A stretch of 64,000 bases of DNA from Planctomycetota bacterium (lineage in GTDB: Bacteria > Planctomycetota > GCA-2746535): positions 141,030-205,029 of the forward strand of contig NVWA01000002.1 in assembly GCA_002746535.1 (NCBI GenBank). Direction: 5' to 3'. How positions within the stretch are numbered: position 1 is the first letter of the stretch; every line of letters starts with the position of its first letter. The notes under the pieces are model-generated. The model searched no databases. It saw only the letters and a program-made list of their open reading frames with translations, and was not told the DNA's origin. A program made the translations under genes and the position numbers. Below, one piece after another: positions 8,093 through 17,349 of this stretch.

Positions 8093-9181
8093 TTAATTTA
8101 ATTTCCTTACAGATCCACGCTCTATAATTTTTCCAATAGCATTTTGAATTGGCTTATCTGTTGATCCATTTATTCTATCTACGATATGTTTTACGGCAGT
8201 AACCCCATATTCTTTAAGATCAAACTCTATAGATGTTAAATTTACACTATCAAGTTCAAGAATATTATTACTACAGCTGATTATACTAATATCATCAGGA
8301 ACATTTAAACCCATTTCTCTTACGGCTCGGATTGCCCCCGTTGCCATCAAGGAATCAAATGTAATGATAGCCGTAGTTTTTTTTATCTCGGCTGATAATT
8401 TCATAATGGCATCATAACCTTTATCTATTCTTGGGTTAATAGCATCTTCAATAATATTTTCTTTTGGGCAACCAAGCTCTTTCAATCTATCTAAAACGCC
8501 ACTAATTCTTCCTGGGTTTGCAGTAAAACGATGGTGTCGTAAAAAAATAAATTTTCGGTGTCCTCTTTCCCATAAAAAGTCCACAACATCACTTGAGGCT
8601 TTATAAGAATCTACATCGAAACACTCCAAGCCTTTTAAGTCCAGGCTGTGATCTAATAATAATGTCGGTTTACCAGATTTCAGAAACTCCGTAATGATAT
8701 CTTTTCGTTCTATCCCAACTAAAATATGACCATCACTATCGTCTTCAAGAAAGGATTTGTAATCAACATTTTTTTGATCATTATGATCCAACATGGCAAG
8801 GTTTAAAAAATATTTCTGCTTATTTGCTTCTTCAAAAATGGAACTAATCAAATTCCCATAAAAGTTACTACCCATGTCCTTTTCAATATCACCTTTTTGA
8901 CCAATAAAAAAAACATTTAATCGCTTAAACTTTGTTAGATTGGAAGGGATAACCTTATCCGTGTTTACGAAAGTTCCTTTCTTTTTAACTCTAATGATTA
9001 GTTCTTCATCTACTAAAATAGACATTGCCGAACGAACTGTTCCTCTACTAACATTCAACTCTATTGCGAGATCTTCTTCCTTAGGCAACATCCCGCCTTC
9101 AAATTTTTGACTATGAATTTTTTCTTTTAGCATTAATGCAATCTGCTCACCTAAGGATTGCTTATTAAAATTAATCGCCAT
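8093..9181 (-). CDS. GntR-type HTH / LacI-type sensor transcriptional regulator
   Basis: This 362-residue regulator has a GntR winged helix at residues 10-75 (LPKEEDLAIELNVSRGTVRS, then LIIRVKKKGTFV). It is fused to a LacI/GalR-type periplasmic-binding sensor from about 85 to 360 (LNVFFIGQKGD, DGHILVGIERKDI, TTAIITFDSLMATGAIRAVREMGL, VPDDISIISCSNN). This is the AraR-like design used for sugar-responsive repressors. It reads in the same direction as the MDR/SDR/dioxygenase genes upstream and likely controls them. A 20-bp inverted repeat at 9239-9258, 58 bp before the ATG, is a candidate self-operator. Confidence 0.87.
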   Translation of the reverse strand: MAINFNKQSLGEQIALMLKEKIHSQKFEGGMLPKEEDLAIELNVSRGTVRSAMSILVDEELIIRVKKKGTFVNTDKVIPSNLTKFKRLNVFFIGQKGDIEKDMGSNFYGNLISSIFEEANKQKYFLNLAMLDHNDQKNVDYKSFLEDDSDGHILVGIERKDIITEFLKSGKPTLLLDHSLDLKGLECFDVDSYKASSDVVDFLWERGHRKFIFLRHHRFTANPGRISGVLDRLKELGCPKENIIEDAINPRIDKGYDAIMKLSAEIKKTTAIITFDSLMATGAIRAVREMGLNVPDDISIISCSNNILELDSVNLTSIEFDLKEYGVTAVKHIVDRINGSTDKPIQNAIGKIIERGSVRKLN

Positions 9182-9238
9182 TCAAATTCCTGATAGATCT
9201 TTTTAAAAATAATAAGAATTGTATAAATATTAAACATA

Positions 9239-9258
9239 TAGTTAAATACTATTAACTA
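9239..9258. promoter_or_regulatory. Candidate operator, inverted repeat TAGTTAA-N6-TTAACTA
   Basis: A perfect 7-bp inverted repeat with a 6-bp spacer (20 bp overall) lies between the MDR gene and the GntR/LacI-type regulator gene. Size and spacing fit a dimeric LacI- or GntR-type operator. The region is AT-rich, so chance is possible. Confidence 0.4.
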
Positions 9259-9309
9259 AAAGATTAAATAATTATGGTCAATAGTTACTTAATACTTAGC
9301 AAAACTTTA

Positions 9310-10431
9310 CTAATACTTCCATACTGATTTACCAAATCTAAGTGTCAACCCAAAAGCTTTTTCAATAAATGCGAGTTCTTGCCCTGCTGAATAGACGCCT
9401 TCAAAAGGCACTCCTTTAAAAAGGCCCTTTTCCCAATCACGGACAGCTTCTTGTAAATGTCGACGCTCCCCTAAACAGGCTCCTAAAACATTTACTTTCT
9501 TTGCAATCATTTCGGACCAAGCTAATAAATTTTCTTTGCTTAATTGATCCAAATTTTCTTCTTCTTTCAGAAGCTGATTGGCAATACCAGAAAAAACATA
9601 ATTGCCACCAAATTTAATTAGTGGAGCAACTTTTGGAAAATAAAAATCTACAAATGGATCCGCAATACCATGAAAGCCTTTTATTTCTTGGACTTTTTTC
9701 AGAACCACTTCATTTTGAATCAAAGGAAAATTTTGCTCAGGTAAGCACCAAACTTCTTCTGCGTCCAATTCATAGAACTGCAAAGAATGTTGTAAATTTC
9801 TAGATAGCATTGTAACATTTATTCTCTTACCAACTGCAGCATTAAGCAACGTTACTGATGTATTCGAGCTAGCCCCTGTGATTAATAAATTATCGCCTTT
9901 TTTTAATTGTAATTTTTCTAATATGCTATAAGAAGTTTGAGAGGCAACACTAAATGAAGCGGCTACATCAAGAGTCATAGAATCTGGTTTTAAAAAAACT
10001 TTATCTGCCGGAAGTATTAACAATTCTTGACTTGAAAAATTAACAGGCACACCCAACTGTTCCACCAATCCATCATCGTGGTAGTGATTATCACCTATAA
10101 CCAAATCACCTACATTGATACTATCTACCTCAGGACCTACTTGTAATACTTCGGCACAAAACTCAGAGCCAATCGGGTAAACATCTTTATTTCCCAAATC
10201 CTCATAAGCATGATAAAACATAGAGGCATCACGATGATTTATGCTAAATGCTTTTACACGAACTAAAACATTTTTTTGATTATCGTCATCATTAAGATCA
10301 AATGATATATCCGGAAGATCCACCTCGCCACAATAAATCTTTAAGCCTTCCCATTCAAAATTAACAGGAAAGATCCATGACACGTTCTTATTTTCTATCT
10401 TTGGAGATTTACTTAATACAAAACTCTTCAC
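9310..10431 (-). CDS. Medium-chain dehydrogenase/reductase (alcohol dehydrogenase/quinone oxidoreductase-like)
   Basis: This protein of 373 residues is of the MDR superfamily. The GroES-like part contains VLVRVKAFSINHRDASMF and IGSEFCAEVLQVGPEVDSINVGDLVIG. The Rossmann part contains AASFSVASQTSYSIL and the coenzyme loop LLITGASSNTSVTLLNAAV. The zinc ligands Cys and Glu-His of classic alcohol dehydrogenases are not evident, so it is nearer the zinc-free quinone oxidoreductase branch. GTG 10431 is chosen because AAAGG precedes it by 6 nt; the upstream TTG 10446 has no ribosome site. It follows the SDR gene on the same strand after about 170 bp and is probably part of the same catabolic cluster. 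Confidence 0.78.
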   Translation of the reverse strand: MKSFVLSKSPKIENKNVSWIFPVNFEWEGLKIYCGEVDLPDISFDLNDDDNQKNVLVRVKAFSINHRDASMFYHAYEDLGNKDVYPIGSEFCAEVLQVGPEVDSINVGDLVIGDNHYHDDGLVEQLGVPVNFSSQELLILPADKVFLKPDSMTLDVAASFSVASQTSYSILEKLQLKKGDNLLITGASSNTSVTLLNAAVGKRINVTMLSRNLQHSLQFYELDAEEVWCLPEQNFPLIQNEVVLKKVQEIKGFHGIADPFVDFYFPKVAPLIKFGGNYVFSGIANQLLKEEENLDQLSKENLLAWSEMIAKKVNVLGACLGERRHLQEAVRDWEKGLFKGVPFEGVYSAGQELAFIEKAFGLTLRFGKSVWKY

Positions 10432-10601
10432 ATTTAGCCTTTGCAAAATTAACTACAAAGTCTGGCATTTTATCACATTTAATAAATCTATCATTAAAAG
10501 ATCTATTTGATTAAAGTAAGTGAACCCTATAAAAAGCTAGAAGAACTTTCAGCGTCAACTTCTATAGAACCTGTTGCATCACTGTTAATGCAAGCACTGA
10601 A

Positions 10602-11357
10602 TTATCCACGCATGTCAAAACCACCATCTACGGTAATTGTTGAGCCAGTTATGAATTGGGCTAAATCAGATAATAAAAATACTGTGGCAGCTCCAGGATC
10701 TTCTGGCTGACCTATTCGTCCTAATGGAATAGAAGCCACAATATCTTCTCGTCCCAAAGCATCAATTGTATCTGTGGCCATATCAGTTTCTGTCCAACCG
10801 GGGGCAACACAATTACAACGAATTTTAAATGGAGCAAGTTCTCTAGCCATTGATCTCATAAATATTATTTGACCGCCTTTAGATGTCGCATAAGCAGAGT
10901 AAACATCTGATCCTCTTTGGCCAGCGGTTGATGCTATAAAAACAACACTACCACCACTATTCGCAATTAAACTACTTCTGGCTGCTTTCATAATCATAAA
11001 GTTTGATTTTAAATTTATATTCATTGTACGATCCCAGAACTCTGTCGACATTTCTTCTAAGTTTCCTCCTTCAAATATTCCGGCTGAAATTACCAATCCG
11101 TCTAGATCACCAAATCTAGCTACGGCAGAATCAATAATTCTTGTCACATCTTCTTCAACAGAAATATCCCCTTGAATTGAAATTGCTTCTCCGCCAGTAC
11201 TTTCAACTTCTTCTACTAGGCTTTCAGCCTCTGAATTGTTTGAGCGATAATTGATTGAAATCTGGGCTCCTGCTTTAGCCGCCAACTTTACAGTAGCGGC
11301 ACCAATGCCTCTAGAACCACCACAAACTAAAATATGTTTGTTCTTCAAATCTAACAT
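10602..11357 (-). CDS. SDR-family oxidoreductase (FabG-like)
   Basis: This 251-residue classical short-chain dehydrogenase shows the cofactor motif GGSRGIGAAT at residues 13-22, the structural SAG motif at 89-91, catalytic Ser near 142 (VVFIASTAG) and the YSAYATSK Tyr-Lys pair near 155-162. The PGWTETDM and final GSTITVDGGF segments are family hallmarks. It reduces or oxidises a hydroxyl/keto group with NAD(P); the substrate is unknown. AAAGGA stands before the ATG and the gap to the dioxygenase stop is 12 nt, so the two share an operon. Confidence 0.93.
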   Translation of the reverse strand: MLDLKNKHILVCGGSRGIGAATVKLAAKAGAQISINYRSNNSEAESLVEEVESTGGEAISIQGDISVEEDVTRIIDSAVARFGDLDGLVISAGIFEGGNLEEMSTEFWDRTMNINLKSNFMIMKAARSSLIANSGGSVVFIASTAGQRGSDVYSAYATSKGGQIIFMRSMARELAPFKIRCNCVAPGWTETDMATDTIDALGREDIVASIPLGRIGQPEDPGAATVFLLSDLAQFITGSTITVDGGFDMRG

Positions 11358-11369
11358 AAATATTCCTTT

Positions 11370-12206
11370 CTATCCGTAAGCTCCAATGGGATGCTTTCCT
11401 AGTAATCTCAGTTGACGATCTGTGGCTTGATCTAAAACGTCTTTATTGTATTGAAATTCTAAATAGGGCGGAAACCGTTGAGCGACACCCCTTCTGCCAT
11501 AATGAACCTGTAATAAATATCTTGTTCTATCAGTGGTATTATTTTTAGAACCTCCATGCCAAACTTCACTTCTAAACAGCAACCCATCTCCGGCGTTAAC
11601 AAGTAGTGGCCTTGCTTTCACACCATTCCAGGAATCTTCATCACCACCTAAAAACCCCGTTTCAGAATTTTTCTCTAATTCATGTCCAGGGGCTCTTCCT
11701 GATTTATGAGAACCAGGAACAATATAAGTTGGGCACAAATCTTCATCAATATCACTTAGATAAAAATGAAGCGTAGAATAGTAGACGGGTAACTTAATAT
11801 GTCCGTTTAATAATAATTCAGAATCCATTGGCATCATTAATTGATCAATATGGAAATATTTACGACCAATTCCTGGAGGTGATCGCCATGCAGACATACC
11901 AATAATATGGCAATCATGGCCCATTAATTCTTCGATGCCATCAATGATGCCATCCATGTCAATAAACTGCAACCAATAAGGAGAACGATTAAAAACACAT
12001 TTGAAATGATCATTCGTTTTATTAATGGCATTATTATCGTGTTCATGATGAATTAGTTGATCAATTTCATTTTTCATTTCGGCTACTTTAGACTTATCGA
12101 CCAAATTGGGAATTAAGACACATCCGTCATCTTCTAGACCCTTTACAATTCCTTTAGAATCTCTTCGTGCAACTTCTTCAATAAAGGCTTTTTCTTGTGT
12201 TTCCAT
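11370..12206 (-). CDS. Phytanoyl-CoA dioxygenase (PhyH) family protein
   Basis: This 278-residue member of the Fe(II)/2-oxoglutarate oxygenase family starts with the DDGCVLIPNLVDKSKVAEMKNE-type N-terminus of PhyH proteins. HID near residue 119 gives the His-X-Asp iron ligands. The distal His lies in LLFRSEVWHGGS, followed by DRTRYLLQVHYGRR for 2-oxoglutarate binding. These enzymes hydroxylate varied small molecules; the exact substrate cannot be read. GAGAGGA precedes the ATG. It is the first gene of the minus-strand operon and is divergent from the AraC-type regulator, which probably controls it. Confidence 0.88.
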   Translation of the reverse strand: METQEKAFIEEVARRDSKGIVKGLEDDGCVLIPNLVDKSKVAEMKNEIDQLIHHEHDNNAINKTNDHFKCVFNRSPYWLQFIDMDGIIDGIEELMGHDCHIIGMSAWRSPPGIGRKYFHIDQLMMPMDSELLLNGHIKLPVYYSTLHFYLSDIDEDLCPTYIVPGSHKSGRAPGHELEKNSETGFLGGDEDSWNGVKARPLLVNAGDGLLFRSEVWHGGSKNNTTDRTRYLLQVHYGRRGVAQRFPPYLEFQYNKDVLDQATDRQLRLLGKHPIGAYG

Positions 12207-12314
12207 TATATATCCTCTCTCGCTGTAGATTTATAGTAATTATAGCTTGAACAAACGTCTCATTACCGGAAACTTAACGGAATTATTAGGACAAATCACG
12301 GATTTAATTGATTG

Positions 12315-13193
12315 ATGAAAAAAATAAACAAATCAAACTTCGAAAATATCAGAAGGTCTTCTTTAGACTTATTGGTGATCCCAGTAAATAATAGCATTAA
12401 TCATCATCTAATTGAACACAAACATGACTTCTATGAAATTGTCTACATTTCAAAAGGAAGCGGTTTACATACGGTTGCTAAAAAACAATACCCTATGCTA
12501 GCTGGTGATATTTACCTGATGGCCCCCGACGAATCACATAGCTTTCAAACAGATACTGCCTTAGAGTATATAAATATTATATTTAAAGAAACACTCTTTG
12601 ACGACAAGACATGGGGTGTTTTAACTAAGATGACTGGTCTAGAAATACTTCATAGCAAAAATAATAAAAAGGCATTGCATAAGTTAGCACTAACACCTAT
12701 CCATGCTAAAAAAATAATTGATTTAACAAATACAATTAGACACGAACAAAGACAAAAAGAATTGGGTTGGCAGTTAGTTGCCACAGAAGCATGTATCAAT
12801 ATATTGATTACTATCAGTAGAGCTTGGATTTCATTTGGCCATAAACGACCCCATGAATATTTGCAAACAGGACCAATATCAAAAGCACTAGTCTTAATTC
12901 ATGATAATTGGAATATTGAATTGAGTGTGAAAAATTTAGCGAAAGAAGTTCATCTAAGTCAAAATTATTTTGGTGAACAGTTCAAAGATACTTTAGGCTT
13001 GACGCCTCAACAATATATTAATAAGTTACGAATTGATCATGCAAGATTACTGTTAGAAGAAAATAATCTTTCTATCAGCGCCATTGCTGAAGCTACGGGA
13101 TATGAAGACAACAGCTACTTTTCTCGAGTATTTAAAAAAATATGCGGGTTATCCCCACAAGCTTATAAAAAGATGCTTTTAACTGCTGAATAA
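12315..13193 (+). CDS. AraC-family transcriptional regulator
   Basis: This 292-residue regulator has an N-terminal cupin sensor (HKHDFYEIVYISKGSGLH, then GDIYLMAPDESHSF) and a C-terminal AraC DNA-binding domain with two helix-turn-helix units: LSVKNLAKEVHLSQNYFGEQFK and ISAIAEATGYEDNSYFSRVFKK, ending GLSPQAYK. It is divergent from the phytanoyl-dioxygenase/SDR operon with about 108 bp between them, the usual place for an activator of that operon. ATG 12315 directly follows a TTG that could also be read. In the shared gap, GGAAAC-TTAAC-GGAATT (12269-12286 region) is a weak direct repeat that could be its site. Confidence 0.9.
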   Translation: MKKINKSNFENIRRSSLDLLVIPVNNSINHHLIEHKHDFYEIVYISKGSGLHTVAKKQYPMLAGDIYLMAPDESHSFQTDTALEYINIIFKETLFDDKTWGVLTKMTGLEILHSKNNKKALHKLALTPIHAKKIIDLTNTIRHEQRQKELGWQLVATEACINILITISRAWISFGHKRPHEYLQTGPISKALVLIHDNWNIELSVKNLAKEVHLSQNYFGEQFKDTLGLTPQQYINKLRIDHARLLLEENNLSISAIAEATGYEDNSYFSRVFKKICGLSPQAYKKMLLTAE

Positions 13194-13394
13194 ATTATCA
13201 CTACTGACCATTTGGTTTGTTCGATAAATAAATATTCTTCACCATAAATTATATATATTTAAATAATTGAAAGAATAAGCGTCTACTAATACTGTAATTA
13301 TGTATTGATCTTATCCAATTCACTAATACCTTAGGCCTCTTCACGTTAAAGGTGACTAATCAAGCAAAAAACGAACCCTAGAACAAGGAACTTT

Positions 13395-14633
13395 ATGAAA
13401 CGCTTTCAACATTTGGCCATATCTCTTTTACTTTTAATTTCATTCAATTGTTTTTTAATTGCCGAAACAATCACCAAAAATTTCGATGGTGGCAAGATGC
13501 AATGCAAATATTCTATAGATAAAGATGGCAAAAAAACGGGTCTTTATCAAGAATATTTTAAAAATGGGAAATTGAAGATCAAAGCTTCTTATAAAAAAGG
13601 AGAATTAAATGGTAAGTATTCAGAGTATGATGAAAACGGGAAAATAAAAAAGGCTTTTACTTATAAAAAAGGATTACAACACGGATTTCAAAAAACTTAT
13701 GAAAATGGAAAATCTAAATCTAAAGAAGTTTGGGTATCAGGGATATTGGCATATCCAAAATCTATTAAAGAAATTAAAAGAAGTCTATCATTAATCCAAC
13801 AAATTAAAATTCAACAAACGGGTACTTGGCCATCAGACCAATTGGCAGAATCCAATTTTTCGCCTAAGGTTATCAAAGACAATACCACTGGAATCAAAAA
13901 ATTAATGGAATTCCGCTTTCTTTCAGACCTACCTTACAAAAATATAAAAATAGATAGAAACCAAGTTGCTCATTGTATTGGTGCTGTAAATGTACTTATA
14001 AAAGTAGGCAAACTGACCCACACTCCTAAAAATCCCGGTATGCCAGAAAAGGAATTTAAATTTGGATATCATGGCACCACCCATACAAATTTATCTATGG
14101 GTGGGAATGTCTCAGCAAGTTCAAGTGTAAAACGCTATATGGATGATTCTGATAAATCAAATATAGACCGTGTTGGCCATAGAAGATGGTGCTTAAATCC
14201 AAAATTAGGAGCAACTGGATTTGGGAATAAAGGTAGCTTTGGAGCCATGTGGTCTATGGATTCAACCAATAAAGATATTCCGATTTATGATTATATCGCT
14301 TATCCAAGCCGAGGCTATTATCCTCGCACTCATATTTCAAACAAACACGCTTGGTCTGTATCATTAAATCCAAATAAATATATGAATGGCAGTAAAGATA
14401 AAATCAAAGTTTCTGTCTTCAGATTAAATAACAAGTTTGTTAAAGAAAAAGCAGCTATGCCTTTAGAGTATTTTAATGTCGATAATGGTGGGTTCGGCAT
14501 TAAATCATGTATTATTTTTCTTCCTAAAAAATTGAGCACTGCACCAAAGTCGCGTTATTTTGTAGAAATTACAGGGACTAAACTTAAAGATGGATCAAGC
14601 TCAAAAATTGAATACATGGTAGAGTTTTATTAA
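13395..14633 (+). CDS. Secreted MORN-variant repeat and CAP-domain protein
   Basis: This 412-residue protein has a signal peptide (about residues 1-23, ending FLIAETI). Residues 35-115 hold repeated GLYQEYFKNGKLK / GKYSEYDENGKIK / GFQKTYENGKSK units, which are the MORN-like 'toxin-antitoxin YwqK variant' repeats. The rest resembles a CAP (SCP/PR-1-like) domain: HCIGAVNVLIKVG, then NLSMGGNVSAS and VGHRRWCLNPKLGATGFG. CAP proteins have varied extracellular roles. AAGGA precedes the ATG at a good distance. It stands alone between the AraC-type gene and the zinc-ribbon gene. The function is unknown. Confidence 0.72.
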   Translation: MKRFQHLAISLLLLISFNCFLIAETITKNFDGGKMQCKYSIDKDGKKTGLYQEYFKNGKLKIKASYKKGELNGKYSEYDENGKIKKAFTYKKGLQHGFQKTYENGKSKSKEVWVSGILAYPKSIKEIKRSLSLIQQIKIQQTGTWPSDQLAESNFSPKVIKDNTTGIKKLMEFRFLSDLPYKNIKIDRNQVAHCIGAVNVLIKVGKLTHTPKNPGMPEKEFKFGYHGTTHTNLSMGGNVSASSSVKRYMDDSDKSNIDRVGHRRWCLNPKLGATGFGNKGSFGAMWSMDSTNKDIPIYDYIAYPSRGYYPRTHISNKHAWSVSLNPNKYMNGSKDKIKVSVFRLNNKFVKEKAAMPLEYFNVDNGGFGIKSCIIFLPKKLSTAPKSRYFVEITGTKLKDGSSSKIEYMVEFY

Positions 14634-14776
14634 TTCAGTTTTTTTCAGCCATAACATATAGATAATCCTTAAACTCTTTTTTATTTAAGATTAATGCACA
14701 CGGCTTTTATTAATTACTACCCCTACCTATTTATCTACTTTTATATATAATTAATAATTTACACCCACATAAAATT

Positions 14777-15091
14777 ATGAAAAAATGTCCTTCCTGCAAT
14801 GAAGATATACATGATGACGAAATTGATTGTCCTTTTTGTGACAAGCCACTCAACCAACCTGCCAAAAAATCAATTAAGCTACAATACAAAACAACCGTAA
14901 TTGTGATGGCCTTAATCACAGCAGGGCCCCTAGCACTACCTTTAGTTTGGTTTCATCCAACTTACAAAAAATCTACAAAGATTATTTTTATCGTTACTAC
15001 AACTATCATTACTATTCTATGTCTTTATGTTGCAAAACTAATGTTTCACTACATGATGCAGCAAATTGATATGCTATATCAATATTCATAA
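14777..15091 (+). CDS. Small zinc-ribbon membrane protein
   Basis: This 104-residue protein begins with a double-CXXC zinc ribbon (MKKCPSCNEDI, then DCPFCDKPL). About 15 residues of linker and two hydrophobic segments follow (about 38-58 and 67-90), interrupted by a basic PTYKKSTK loop. Such zinc-ribbon membrane proteins are common and uncharacterised. It lies 16 nt before the carotenoid-protein-like gene on the same strand. No ribosome site is clear. Confidence 0.6.
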   Translation: MKKCPSCNEDIHDDEIDCPFCDKPLNQPAKKSIKLQYKTTVIVMALITAGPLALPLVWFHPTYKKSTKIIFIVTTTIITILCLYVAKLMFHYMMQQIDMLYQYS

Positions 15092-15107
15092 GAATTAACG
15101 TTGCAAC

Positions 15108-16100
15108 ATGACCGACATTAAAAAAAATAAATTCATAATTCTATTGTTAGCCACCTACAATGGTTTTTTTAAACACCTACCTATATGGTATTTTTGGCTC
15201 GGGTCCTTAATGACTGCTGCTTCATCATTATCAATGTTTGAAACGCCCCATTATGATTTCATATGGACTATCATTTTCCCATGGATTGTTATTTTTATAT
15301 ATTTCTACGCTCATTTTAAGAGTTCAGAAAAATGGAAATCTCCTTGGGTTCCACTTTCCTCCCTGTTTTTAATCACACTAGCACTATTCATTTACATAGT
15401 TCTTTTTACTCAAAAAGAAGAAATAAATTTAAGCGAATATAAATTTACTTATGAAATCGTTAATTTAATTTGGATATTTTTTATTGCGGTTCATTGTGCT
15501 TGGTATCGTGGAAGCCAGGGATATATTAAATTTTTCATGATAGCAACTTTGTATGGTTTTTTCCTAGAATCTTCAGGAGTACAGATGGGATTCTTTTCTG
15601 AAGAGGGGTATCATTTTTATGTGCCAGGCTTTCATGCACCTCTCATCACTATGATAGGGTGGTCGGTTATCTTTTATCCATCAGTAGTCATTTTCGAAAA
15701 ATACCATGCGGCCTTTTTTAAAGATAAACGAATCAATGTATTAGTAGGTGCGCTTGCAGTTTCAGGCATTGCATTGTTTTTTGACTTTCAGATAGATCCA
15801 TTTGCAAGTGCTTTTGGTCTTTGGACATGGAACGAAACACTGGCACCGTGGTTTCTTGGAGTGCCGTTGTTGAATTTTGTTTCTTGGTTTTGGGCGGTCT
15901 TTACTTTTGCCGTAGGCTATTATGTGATCACTCAAAAAAACGAATGGAGCGAATTAAAAAAGAATCTGGTATTTTTATGTAGCATTCCCTTAATACAAAC
16001 AATTGCTGGTATAGGGGTTTTTTCCGTCATGTCTTTAGTTGAGGGTATCAATGGAGCATCAATGAATATCTTAAAGAATTATTTAAGCAGTTATTTATGA
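15108..16100 (+). CDS. Polytopic membrane protein, carotenoid biosynthesis (DUF422)-like
   Basis: This 330-residue protein has about nine hydrophobic helices. The segments YGFFLESSGVQMGFF and FFDFQIDPFASAFGLWTW, then FLGVPLLNFVSWFWAVF, match the pattern D..xdP.A...g.W.W....f.GVP..NF.GW of the DUF422/CruF family, which includes carotenoid and bacterioruberin hydratases. No other carotenoid genes are here, so a carotenoid role is an inference. The stop overlaps the next ATG as ATGA, so the following HExxxH membrane protein is translated with it. Confidence 0.6.
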   Translation: MTDIKKNKFIILLLATYNGFFKHLPIWYFWLGSLMTAASSLSMFETPHYDFIWTIIFPWIVIFIYFYAHFKSSEKWKSPWVPLSSLFLITLALFIYIVLFTQKEEINLSEYKFTYEIVNLIWIFFIAVHCAWYRGSQGYIKFFMIATLYGFFLESSGVQMGFFSEEGYHFYVPGFHAPLITMIGWSVIFYPSVVIFEKYHAAFFKDKRINVLVGALAVSGIALFFDFQIDPFASAFGLWTWNETLAPWFLGVPLLNFVSWFWAVFTFAVGYYVITQKNEWSELKKNLVFLCSIPLIQTIAGIGVFSVMSLVEGINGASMNILKNYLSSYL

Positions 16101-17131
16101 TTGAAGATCAAGCAGCAAATGATGCTACGTTTTCTAAAAAATCAGTAAAAGCAATACTTATCATAATCCTAATGGTGTCCATGCTGGTCTTGTCAACCAG
16201 GCTAACTACTTTTATACATGAAGTATTCGGCCATGCATTAGTCGCTTATCTATTTGACTTTAGTATTCATAAAATTGATATTAGCCTTTTTGGTGGTGGA
16301 TACGTAAGTTCTGACTTCCACTCTAAATCAATTTTAAAAAATATTCTCTTTTCATATTCAGGGATTCTTATCAATATTCTTACAGCCATAATCATTTTCA
16401 TTTATTTTAAAAAAGTAAAAATTCAAAATATTTTCATCTCTTTATTTTTATCTTTAACGCTATTAGCCAGTCTCAATGGCGGCATTGCTTATATAATTCT
16501 TGGCATCTACTATGAATATGGTGATCCTGTCACATGGACATCAATCTTGCCTGCCTGGTACACTTGGTGCTGGTTGCCGACATTATGTTTTACACCATTT
16601 TCAAGCTATCTCTCTACAAGAGTTTACTTAACTATTCAAGAAAAAATTATTTCTACCACTACTGGAATGAACCGACTAAAAACAACATTGATAACACTTG
16701 GTATTCCAATAATTATATATGTCTTATTATTTTTTACATTTAATCAACATACCGTTTCAACAGATGCGGCACAACAATATCACAGTCGAGAAAAAGAAAA
16801 AATTACAATTAGAAAGATAAAGGAAGTAGAAGAAAAAATTAAATTATCTAAACCTAATATTACGAAAAAACAAATCAAAGAGGAATTAAAAAATACTTCT
16901 ATCATTGTAGCAGAAAAAGAAATCCCTACAAAATTTCCGTTAATTATAATATTAATATTCCTTTATTTCACGGGAGGATTAATAAGCATTTTTAAATTTC
17001 AACCAAGTAGCAATTTAAATAAAACTGGGCAAGGTGATTTTAATGGGATATTTAAATATATCCTTTTAGCTATTGCAGTTCTAGTTTTGCTGTATAGCAC
17101 TCATGGCCAAATTTATCCCTTTAATTTTTAA
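16097..17131 (+). CDS. Polytopic membrane protein with HEVFGH motif (M50-like candidate)
   Basis: This 344-residue protein has a first membrane helix at about 18-38 followed at once by FIHEVFGHALVAYLF, then GGGYVSSDF and more membrane helices. The position of the His-Glu...His motif at the end of a helix, with a Gly-rich strand after it, recalls M50 site-2 proteases. However the spacing is HExxxH rather than HExxH, so zinc protease activity is unproven. Residues about 225-275 are a charged coiled-coil-like stretch. It overlaps the DUF422-like gene by 4 nt and is probably its partner. Confidence 0.55.
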   Translation: MIEDQAANDATFSKKSVKAILIIILMVSMLVLSTRLTTFIHEVFGHALVAYLFDFSIHKIDISLFGGGYVSSDFHSKSILKNILFSYSGILINILTAIIIFIYFKKVKIQNIFISLFLSLTLLASLNGGIAYIILGIYYEYGDPVTWTSILPAWYTWCWLPTLCFTPFSSYLSTRVYLTIQEKIISTTTGMNRLKTTLITLGIPIIIYVLLFFTFNQHTVSTDAAQQYHSREKEKITIRKIKEVEEKIKLSKPNITKKQIKEELKNTSIIVAEKEIPTKFPLIIILIFLYFTGGLISIFKFQPSSNLNKTGQGDFNGIFKYILLAIAVLVLLYSTHGQIYPFNF

Positions 17132-17349
17132 GAACAGATTAAAATCATTTAAAAAACAAACTAGTATCAACAGTTTCTATCTAGGTTAGTAACCACAATT
17201 AAAAATTATCTAGAAATAAATTAAAATGATGATATAAATTTATTTATATCATTGGTGTTACAACACTCATACCCACCCCTCCCATCACTTAAAAAGCATC
17301 CCACATTCATCAAAATGAATAAGAAGGATCCTCCTGAAAGAAAATAATT

